The translations under genes were made by a program, and so were the position numbers. The notes under the pieces are model-generated. The model was not told the origin of the DNA. It worked only from the letters and a program-made list of their open reading frames with translations, and made no database searches. Below, piece after piece: positions 30,971-38,240 of a stretch of 38,240 nucleotides of DNA (positions within the stretch are counted from its first letter, which is position 1; every line of letters starts with the position of its first letter). Source of the stretch: Propionibacteriaceae bacterium (lineage in GTDB: Bacteria > Actinomycetota > Actinomycetes > Propionibacteriales > Propionibacteriaceae); the NCBI GenBank assembly GCA_009780915.1, contig WQZD01000026.1, positions 1 to 38,240 of the forward strand, given 5' to 3'.

Positions 30971-33900
30971 TCACCACCGGCGGTTCGCAGAGTGACCTCC
31001 TCGCGCCATCCACGTCCGACGCAGCAGAAGCCCCAGCCCACCGACGAGGAAGAAGAGGATCGCCAGGGACACTGGGACCCAATCTGGCGACGCGGCGCCC
31101 CCACTGAGAACTGTCACCTGGCCTGGACCGGCTGCGTTGGAGACGTTGTCGACGAATGTCAGCTCCGAGATCGTGAAGGTCTGGGACACGGTCGTCGCGC
31201 CCGAACTCATCTGGATGACGTAGTCACCCACGGCGAACCCATCCGGGACCGTCCACTGGAACGTCACCGTCCCGAGGAGAGTGGCGACGGCAGGTGGGAG
31301 GTCCACCGAGGCGCCCACAATGCGAGCAGTCACTGACTGTCCGGGGACGAACCCGGACCCCGTGAAGGAGAGGATGCGCGTGGATGCCTGGGTCGCAATG
31401 GCAACCCCCGACGTGGGGACGTCGATGATGGGCTCAGGCGTGGGGGTCTCCGTCGGCGTGCCACTGGGACTTTGCGAGGGTGAGACCGTCGGCTTCCCAG
31501 ACGCGGACTGCGTGGGACCACCCGTCGACACCGATGGGCTCGGACCACCTGTGGCAGAGCCCGTGGACGTCGAACTCGCGCCTGAGGACGACTGGCCCGG
31601 CGATGCGCCACCAGACGGTGTCGTTGTGCCCGAGGGGGTCGGCGTCGGGTGCGTGGGACCCGAGGTCGGACTCACACTCGTGGAACCGGTCGGAGTCACC
31701 GTCGGGCTTCCCGTGGGAGAACCACTCGGAGGCACGGACGAACCAGACGTCGAACTCGACGGCGTGGATGTCCCCGTCGGGGACTGGCTCGACCCCGGAC
31801 TCGTCGATCCTGATGCCGTCGGCGAGCCCGTGGGCGTCATCGACGGACTCCCCGAACTCTCCCCTGCTGACGCGGACTGAGTTGGCGATGCTGATGTGCC
31901 GCCCGACGTCGATGTGGGCCCACCGGGAGACGAGGTGCCAGACGAGGGTGTGGACGTTCCTGTGGCAGACGACGTCGGACTCACCGGGCTCGTCGGTGCA
32001 GTCATCGTCGGCCCAGGGGTCGTCGGAGCAGGCGTCGTCGACCCAGGCGCAGTCGGCGTGCCCGTCGGCGTCTGCGATTGCGTCGGCGTGGGCGTACCCG
32101 TCGGCGTAACCGTCGGCGTCGGCGTCGGTTGGACGTCAGCCTGAGTGACTGTGATCGTCACGGTGGCCGGAAGGGAGTCGACCGTTCCGTCGTTGGCGAC
32201 GTACGTGAACTGATCCGTACCCACGAAACCGGCGACCGGCGTGTAGACATAACTCCCGTCGGCGTCCAGGGTCACCGTGCCATGGGACGGCGGCTGGCCG
32301 AGGACTGCCGTCAGGGCATTACCGTCGACGTCTGTGTCGTTGGCGAGGACGCCAGGGGCATCGACCGTCAGCGCCTCCCCACTCACCACAGTCGCGACAT
32401 CATCCATCGCGACCGGCACCGAGTTGGCCACTCCCGGCAGCCAGGTGGGGATGGACACGCCATCGTCCAGCCTCAACGTCGCCCACATGGGCACATCCGC
32501 AGGGAAGGTGTGAGTCACCACCGCTCCCGTGTCGAAGCTCCCGTCGGAGAACACCCAGGAGTACGAGAGCGTCCCCTGCGCGCTGGTGGAACCCGACGCG
32601 TCGAAGGTGACGGTACGGGGGTCCGTCGGCGAGACGGTTTGAAGCACTGACGCCTCTGGCGAGGGAATGACCAGATCGATGGATGTTGTCACCTGAACGT
32701 CCTCGCCGTTCTCCGCCACGTCCTCGCCGTACACCTGCGGAGTCCACGTCCCCGCCATGGGATTCGAGATGGCCAGCCACGCACTGGTCGCATCACCACC
32801 ACTGCTCACACCAGGCGTGTGGGCGTCGTACACGGTCCCGTCCGGAGCGATGACACTGAGGAGGACCGTACTACCCGGCCATGCCGCATCGACATGGAGT
32901 TGTCGGGCGCCGTACGGAACAAAGGTGCTGGCGAGAGTCGAGGTCTGCTTCGGCGTCACCGCCGTGATGGCCGAGTTGATGTACGGCGCGAGCGCCCGTT
33001 CGTACGCCTGCTGTCCGAGTGCGTTCGGATGGAAGGAGTACGACACCGGCCCCTTGTTTCCCGGCAATGGAACCCACGGATTCACGAGCCCATTGAAGTA
33101 ACTGTCCCCATTGAGAGACCCATCCTTACACAGCGTCTTACCTAAGAACTGTGCACCGACATCGTACGGTGAGACCATCTGGACAGGAGCGCCGACAAGC
33201 CCGCTATTCGCGGCACTGACGGCCTGCCTGATGTCATCGTTGAGTTGGTCGATGAGTTCAGAAATCACAGTGCGCTCGTTACCGCTGAATCCCAGGTTAC
33301 CCAATCCCAGGAGGCAATCCTGTGTCGGATTCGACTCGTCGAACAACTGAGGATAGGGCATCACAAGAATCTTGGCATTTGGCGCCAAGGCCGCCAAGGA
33401 ACGGAACACCGAGTCCAGGCGATGAACCAGCGTCCCGTCAACAAGATACCTCAGCGAGGACATGCGATCAGCGTTGAAGCTCACTGCTGAATCGATGAGG
33501 TCGATCACACCCTGAGGACCGAAATTGAGCGCCGTGGCGCCATAGTCCGCCAACACGCCGACAATGCTGTCCAGTGAGCCCGAATCGAGGCTGCTGAGAG
33601 AGCTATTGAGGCTGACCAAGGTGTCGACGTTGAGATTGGTGAGTTGATCTTGGACCATTCCACCCACCGTGTCTTTGAGGGTGGAAATGGCATCCGGGTC
33701 AAGATGACCGAGCGCCTTCACAAAGTTCGTAAACTCCACTGGATTGAAGTCCGCGAGCGCTTGTACCGCATCCGCAACCCCGCTGTAGAACTTGTCCGCC
33801 GTCCACGCATCATACGCGCAAAGAATCGCATGAGCCGGATCAGTGAACGCCTGGAGACAATCGACGATCGTGTCAGTGTTCACCCCACCACCCAGGGCAT

Positions 33901-36900
33901 CATGAGCCTGGTCCACGAACTGCATGAGGCCATCCAAGAACCCCGTGGAGCCGATCGCCTCCTTCCAAGAAATTTCCTGGTAGCAATCCAGGAGCACGCA
34001 TTTCACGGCAAGATCCGCGAATCCGATGTCGTTCCCACCCATGGTCAGCGTGATCACGTCGGTGAACTGGTCCACATGCGATCGTTGATCTGGTTCGCCA
34101 GCGTTCACCGGGTTCGGTGATGTGACGTCGGCGGTGACGGCTCCCGAGCAGGCGGCGAAGGTCGCTGGTTCGAGATTGGCCGTCACAGACGGGTCATCGA
34201 GGAGGAGACGGCCGTACGACCCCATGGCCGAGCGGTGGCAGGTGTTGCCGCCGTACTCGTCCACGTCGGAGGCCGTACCAGGCTCGAACTCCGGGACACC
34301 CTCGCCAGAGGAGTAGGAATCGCCGAGAGAGACGTAGCGGGAGGGCCCGACGCCGATGCTGTAGCTGGAGGCCCGCGATCCATCCGAATAATCCACCATG
34401 ACCCCGTAATAGCGTCCCAAGACTCGTTGAGTCGAGGGGATGTCGAGCCACTGGAGACCACCGTCCTGGGGAGACAGGGTGTCGTACTGCGTCCACGGCC
34501 CATTGCTCAGCGTCTGCCGGGTCCACATCTCATACCCGGTGATCGTGACACCCTCGGGCGGGACAACCACCGAATAGGCGTACATGACGGTGCTGTCGGC
34601 ATCCATGTGCCCCGAAGAACAGGCCGCTTGAGTGTGATCATCATTGAGCGTGCAACGGGAGTCGAGATCAGCCAAGGTCGTCCCTGGCGGAGCGGTGATG
34701 ACAGTGGTGGCGTCGTCGACCGCCGTCGGCCCCGAGAACACCAGAATATAGGTGGGCGTGGTCGTCCTGGGGGAACCCCACACCGAGGCTGAATCCCATG
34801 TGATGTGGGCGTTGTCGATGCCACCAACACGCTGAACCACGGAATTGACGGCACCGGCTGTCTGACCACTCGTCTGCCCGTTCGCGCATTGCAGAACCGG
34901 ATGCAGATCCACATCACCTCCCGTTTGCGCCACGAACGACTCCAGCAGATCGGTCTGCATCTGCGGAATCTGGTCACTGCCGATACCGGGGAAGATCGTG
35001 AACTGGGCGGCGAAGGTTTGACCAGGATCGATCGCGGCAGTGCCCTGAGCCTGCTGCGTTCCGGGCGCGAAGAAGTACTCCGCGTCGTTTGCGGTTTGCG
35101 AGTCCGGACGATCGAAGAGTTCGACCTGTGCGTTGTACACGGGGGCGGCGTTCGCCGGATCAGAGCCCGAGACGTTCTTCAGGGCGATGGTGATGTCGTA
35201 CGGCGCCCATCGTTGAGCGTTGCAATCGACAGTGATCGTCGTCTGGAGCGCGGAGGCGCCCCAGACCTTGAGGCTGCTCTGCGTGGTCGCCGTCAACGTG
35301 ATGCCTTCTCCGATAGGTTCGACGGAGCCATTGTAGACAGCTGACAGGTCGTACTCCCCCTCCGTGTCGCCTCGTAGGAGCCATGTCACCGTCTGACTCT
35401 GACCGCCAGGAATGGAGGCCACCTCCTGGGTCAAGGCCTGCCCCACGGATGTCGGCGCCAAGGAGAGCCCAGATGGAAGCGAGAGTTCCGCGCTGCCATT
35501 TTCAAAGTCAAATCCGGTGGTGAGGTTTTGAACGACCATCTGAACCTGGAAGAACTCCTTCAAGAACGACGCGCGCATGGGAACGACCAGCCACTGGATG
35601 ACCGGTTCCCCTTGCACGAAGATGACGGTCGGAATGGCTTTCTGCTCGCCGAGGGTCCACACAGGTCCACTCGCGCCACCGCCGCCACCGCCGCCACCGT
35701 CACCACCACCGGTGACGCCGCCGCAGTTGCCGATGCATCCCACGGAGCCGGTGTCTGACACCCACACCGTGACGTCCTCGGCGGGCTGGTCGGCGACGAA
35801 GTGCAGATTGATGGTCGCCTCGTAGATGTGGTAGTTCTCCGGATCTGCGAGGTCGATCCCGGCTTCCTGGATCTCATCCACGGTCATGCGATGAGACTCT
35901 AGGGTCGTCGCCCCCGCGGCGCCGGACACGAGGTCCACCGTGGCATCGCCGTGTCCATCAGTGACGGTCATCGTCACAGTCGTCGGCTGAAAACCACCGG
36001 CCCACACATACGCGGTGTACGACCCGTCAGTCAAGCCCGCGAGGACTGCTTGGCCGGTGGTGTCCGTGATGCCGCTGACACGACTGCCGTCGGCCTGGAT
36101 GACCATCACATCGGCACCAGCGAGCAGAGCCGCGCCACTGGTGACGGTGACGAAAAGCCCCTGTGCGGGAGGCGGGCTCACCACAGTGATCATGGCGGTG
36201 TCCACGGCTGTCACCGTGCCACTGGCGACCGTCAGCTTCGCCGTGTAGGTTCCCGCTTGGGCGTAGCTATGGGATGAGCGCGCTCCGTCAGCGCTGGCGC
36301 CGTCACCGAAGTCCCAGCGGTACGACGTGATCGCCGCCGCTGGAACCGACGCCGACCCATCGAAGGCCACCGGAGAATTCACTGCGACGGTCTGATCGTC
36401 GCCCGCTGACGCCGCGAGCGGTTGACTCAGACCCACGGAGACTTTCGCGTATCGAACGACGCTGACCTTGCCATCCGAGACTTCGAGCCGGACGCTGAAC
36501 GTGCCTGCGGCGGTGTAGGTGTGCCCGAGGTCAGCTACCGGCAGTGACCCCTGCTGGACTGCGCTGCCGTCGCCGAAGTCGATGGAGTAGGTCAACTGGT
36601 CGCCATCAGGATCAGTCGCGTCCACACTCGCCGCGACATCCACAGGCGCCACACCCTGTGTCGGAGTGACCGCTAGCATCGCTGTGGGAGGGTTGTTCGG
36701 CACAGACAGCGCCGTGATGGCGACTTGTTGAACAGCGGAAGCACCCTGCCCATTGGTCGCCATGATGATGGCCTGGTACGCGCCTGGCGTCTGATAGGTG
36801 TGTGCCACCTGGATGGTGGGGTACGGATTCTGCGCCGTGCCACGCTCCAGGGCACTGCCGTCACCATAGTTGATCGTGTAGTCCACCGGCAGCCCTTGAG

Positions 36901-38239
36901 GATCTGATGTGTCGATGGCGAACATGGACGTCAGCGGCGCCAGGCCCGACGTGGAACTCGCTGCCACATCCAAGGGAAGAGAGGTATTGTCAATGACAAC
37001 CGCTGTCGCCGGAGTCGCACAGGTGTGTTGCGCACCGAAGGCATCGACCCAGGTCACATAGGCCACGACCGTGGCGGGACCCCCTTGCAGGGAACCCGTC
37101 AGGACGGAGGTGCGCCATGTGCCATCCGGCAAGGAATTATAGCTCGTGGCCCCTCCTCCCGTGGAGACCTCGAACCGCACAGAGGTGATGGCCCCCAGAT
37201 CATTGGTGGGCGTGTAGACGAACCGTGCCAGCCCCGCCAGAGTGTCTCCTGGCGCGGGGACGGTCAGGGCGCCCGGCACACGAGTGTCCACCCCCACACG
37301 CACACTGATCTCGTCGGCGTCACCACCCGCATTGCTCGCCGTGAGATGCGCCACATACACGCCATCCGGGACCACCGCACCCGCATCATTCAACCCATCC
37401 CACACCACACTCAGGGCATACCACGACCAACTGGCAGGATGCGACACCCCCGACTCCAACACCCGCACAGTCGCACCCGCGTCATCCGTCACCCACGCGT
37501 CCACGTCCGCCGGTTGCGACAACCAATACGACCACGAGACCGTGTCATCCTGACCATCACCATTCGGAGAGAAATACACCTCCTGCGCAGACGACCACGA
37601 CACCACCGGTGGATTCACCACCATCACAGGAACAACCGGGAACGACCACGAATGAGTCCCACCGAACCCATCCGTCCACGACACCCACCCCGACACCTGG
37701 TTATCACCGTTCCGGCACGACGACGCGTCCAACATCCCACTGACCGGTCCACCCAGCACAGGAGCCTGCGCCGTCGACGACGACCCGCCGTCACACATCA
37801 CCTGCACCATGTCCACACCAAACCCCGCCGTCGGAGTGAACACCCACCCCACCGACGAGCCGCTGACCACATCCCCTGGCGCGGGGACAGTCACCACACC
37901 CGGCACACGAGTGTCCACCCCCACACGCACACTGATCTCATCGGCGTCACCACCCGCATTGCTCGCTGTCACATGCGCCACATACACCCCATCCGGGACC
38001 ACCACACCCGCGTCATCCAACCCATCCCACACCGCATTCAGGGGATACCCATACCCAGTGGAAGGAGACGCAGACCCCGACTCCAACACCCGCACAGTCG
38101 CACCCGCGTCATCCGTGACCCACACATCCACATCCGCCGGTTGCGACAACCAATACGACCACGAGACCGAGTCATTCTGACCATCACCATTCGGAGAGAA
38201 ATACACCTCCTGCGCAGACGACCACGACACCGCCGGCGG
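30971..38239 (-). CDS. Giant cell-surface protein with SGNH hydrolase domain (5' end outside the window)
   Basis: At least 2422 residues are visible; the frame is open to the right edge. From N to C: tandem ~209-residue units (FlgD-like strand block YFSPNGDGQ(N/D)D plus an Ig-like half) at 38239-37000; PKD domains (YGDGS, FGDGS, FGDGA) at about 36980-36180; a carboxypeptidase-regulatory-like fold (36165-35910); a long beta-rich part with a Gly/Cys-rich loop; an SGNH hydrolase (Ser in GDSYSSGEG, codon 34318-34316; GGNDIGF; His in SFHPN) at 34345-32960; a PPC-like domain; another PKD; a cadherin-like/VCBS unit (ANDTDVDGN) at about 32420-32150; a Ser/Thr/Pro stalk (32140-31440); an Ig-like domain; and a membrane anchor (VSLAILFFLVGGLGLLL) with a basic tail. 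There is no LPXTG. It presumably projects a surface esterase; its adhesive or enzymatic target is unknown. Confidence 0.9.
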   Translation of the reverse strand, partial: PPAVSWSSAQEVYFSPNGDGQNDSVSWSYWLSQPADVDVWVTDDAGATVRVLESGSASPSTGYGYPLNAVWDGLDDAGVVVPDGVYVAHVTASNAGGDADEISVRVGVDTRVPGVVTVPAPGDVVSGSSVGWVFTPTAGFGVDMVQVMCDGGSSSTAQAPVLGGPVSGMLDASSCRNGDNQVSGWVSWTDGFGGTHSWSFPVVPVMVVNPPVVSWSSAQEVYFSPNGDGQDDTVSWSYWLSQPADVDAWVTDDAGATVRVLESGVSHPASWSWYALSVVWDGLNDAGAVVPDGVYVAHLTASNAGGDADEISVRVGVDTRVPGALTVPAPGDTLAGLARFVYTPTNDLGAITSVRFEVSTGGGATSYNSLPDGTWRTSVLTGSLQGGPATVVAYVTWVDAFGAQHTCATPATAVVIDNTSLPLDVAASSTSGLAPLTSMFAIDTSDPQGLPVDYTINYGDGSALERGTAQNPYPTIQVAHTYQTPGAYQAIIMATNGQGASAVQQVAITALSVPNNPPTAMLAVTPTQGVAPVDVAASVDATDPDGDQLTYSIDFGDGSAVQQGSLPVADLGHTYTAAGTFSVRLEVSDGKVSVVRYAKVSVGLSQPLAASAGDDQTVAVNSPVAFDGSASVPAAAITSYRWDFGDGASADGARSSHSYAQAGTYTAKLTVASGTVTAVDTAMITVVSPPPAQGLFVTVTSGAALLAGADVMVIQADGSRVSGITDTTGQAVLAGLTDGSYTAYVWAGGFQPTTVTMTVTDGHGDATVDLVSGAAGATTLESHRMTVDEIQEAGIDLADPENYHIYEATINLHFVADQPAEDVTVWVSDTGSVGCIGNCGGVTGGGDGGGGGGGGASGPVWTLGEQKAIPTVIFVQGEPVIQWLVVPMRASFLKEFFQVQMVVQNLTTGFDFENGSAELSLPSGLSLAPTSVGQALTQEVASIPGGQSQTVTWLLRGDTEGEYDLSAVYNGSVEPIGEGITLTATTQSSLKVWGASALQTTITVDCNAQRWAPYDITIALKNVSGSDPANAAPVYNAQVELFDRPDSQTANDAEYFFAPGTQQAQGTAAIDPGQTFAAQFTIFPGIGSDQIPQMQTDLLESFVAQTGGDVDLHPVLQCANGQTSGQTAGAVNSVVQRVGGIDNAHITWDSASVWGSPRTTTPTYILVFSGPTAVDDATTVITAPPGTTLADLDSRCTLNDDHTQAACSSGHMDADSTVMYAYSVVVPPEGVTITGYEMWTRQTLSNGPWTQYDTLSPQDGGLQWLDIPSTQRVLGRYYGVMVDYSDGSRASSYSIGVGPSRYVSLGDSYSSGEGVPEFEPGTASDVDEYGGNTCHRSAMGSYGRLLLDDPSVTANLEPATFAACSGAVTADVTSPNPVNAGEPDQRSHVDQFTDVITLTMGGNDIGFADLAVKCVLLDCYQEISWKEAIGSTGFLDGLMQFVDQAHDALGGGVNTDTIVDCLQAFTDPAHAILCAYDAWTADKFYSGVADAVQALADFNPVEFTNFVKALGHLDPDAISTLKDTVGGMVQDQLTNLNVDTLVSLNSSLSSLDSGSLDSIVGVLADYGATALNFGPQGVIDLIDSAVSFNADRMSSLRYLVDGTLVHRLDSVFRSLAALAPNAKILVMPYPQLFDESNPTQDCLLGLGNLGFSGNERTVISELIDQLNDDIRQAVSAANSGLVGAPVQMVSPYDVGAQFLGKTLCKDGSLNGDSYFNGLVNPWVPLPGNKGPVSYSFHPNALGQQAYERALAPYINSAITAVTPKQTSTLASTFVPYGARQLHVDAAWPGSTVLLSVIAPDGTVYDAHTPGVSSGGDATSAWLAISNPMAGTWTPQVYGEDVAENGEDVQVTTSIDLVIPSPEASVLQTVSPTDPRTVTFDASGSTSAQGTLSYSWVFSDGSFDTGAVVTHTFPADVPMWATLRLDDGVSIPTWLPGVANSVPVAMDDVATVVSGEALTVDAPGVLANDTDVDGNALTAVLGQPPSHGTVTLDADGSYVYTPVAGFVGTDQFTYVANDGTVDSLPATVTITVTQADVQPTPTPTVTPTGTPTPTQSQTPTGTPTAPGSTTPAPTTPGPTMTAPTSPVSPTSSATGTSTPSSGTSSPGGPTSTSGGTSASPTQSASAGESSGSPSMTPTGSPTASGSTSPGSSQSPTGTSTPSSSTSGSSVPPSGSPTGSPTVTPTGSTSVSPTSGPTHPTPTPSGTTTPSGGASPGQSSSGASSTSTGSATGGPSPSVSTGGPTQSASGKPTVSPSQSPSGTPTETPTPEPIIDVPTSGVAIATQASTRILSFTGSGFVPGQSVTARIVGASVDLPPAVATLLGTVTFQWTVPDGFAVGDYVIQMSSGATTVSQTFTISELTFVDNVSNAAGPGQVTVLSGGAASPDWVPVSLAILFFLVGGLGLLLRRTWMARGGHSANRRW
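31440..32140 (-). repeat. Ser/Thr/Pro/Gly stalk region, DNA-level repeats
   Basis: Inside the giant gene, imperfect repeats of Thr-Pro-Thr and Ser-Gly-Ser-Pro-Thr codons (GTCGGCGT-like on the plus strand) encode about 230 residues of low-complexity stalk, a likely site of O-glycosylation and length variation. Confidence 0.85.
37251..38239 (-). repeat. Near-identical 627-bp tandem units in the giant gene
   Basis: Bases 37251-37610 and 37878-38237 match almost base for base (offset 627 bp, 209 codons), including third positions. This marks a recent duplication of the FlgD-like/Ig unit, and more copies probably lie beyond the right edge. Confidence 0.9.
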
Positions 38240-38240
38240 A

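Noticed and set aside
31281-32144. Plus-strand open frames over the stalk-encoding region (for example 31281-31880)
   Set aside because: Antisense of the Ser/Thr/Pro stalk; the apparent Val/Gly/Asp repeats mirror the stalk codons.

Overview
The window comes from a high-GC Gram-positive bacterium (Actinomycetota). Codon third positions are strongly G/C. The dnaE2 gene is preceded by an actinobacterial-type LexA box (TCGAAC-N4-GTTCGA), many genes look leaderless, and the inorganic pyrophosphatase and NUDIX proteins are of actinobacterial character. Oxygen-independent HemN and an anaerobic sulfatase-maturase-type radical SAM enzyme suggest life with little or no oxygen. I cannot name a genus from sequence alone.

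Left third (1-16.2 kb): an accessory stretch dense in small two-gene modules. It holds the tail of a truncated gene; two convergent Fic proteins, one under a perfect 12-5-12 palindrome; a short-chain dehydrogenase; a rifampin ADP-ribosyltransferase (arr); a Phd/PIN toxin-antitoxin pair abutting a deleted second arr copy; a PASTA-domain lipoprotein; a MazEF-like pair with a palindrome over its -10 box; a GNAT acetyltransferase; a lipoprotein and a YhhN-family membrane protein; an orphan 427-residue protein; an M3 peptidase; a NUDIX hydrolase; a three-gene Xre / ImmA-IrrE metalloprotease / PIN operon; and a VapBC pair preceded by three exact 14-bp direct repeats at 23-bp period.

Middle (16.2-27.7 kb): mostly chromosomal metabolism and repair. 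It holds an amino-acid permease, a 0.76-kb gene-poor stretch, hemN, a 0.75-kb block of extragenic palindromes, a dienelactone-hydrolase-like gene translationally coupled to a radical SAM/SPASM maturase, an antibiotic-biosynthesis-monooxygenase-fold protein, an SDR relic, an SOS-controlled small gene plus dnaE2 (no imuA/imuB in sight), and ppa.

Right third (27.7-38.2 kb): a lipoprotein, a hairpin-rich intergenic region carrying the same palindrome family as at 20 kb, an ABC-2 exporter pair, and the 3' 7.3 kb of a giant cell-surface protein on the minus strand. That protein has FlgD-like/Ig repeats, PKD domains, an embedded SGNH (SEST-like) hydrolase, a Ser/Thr/Pro stalk and a C-terminal membrane anchor; it runs off the right edge.

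The most unusual items are the extragenic palindrome family (19.98-20.33 and 28.82-28.93 kb), the Xre-ImmA-PIN operon, the giant hydrolase-bearing surface protein, the imuAB-less SOS cassette with an altered PHP motif, and a run of at least nine probable leaderless promoters.
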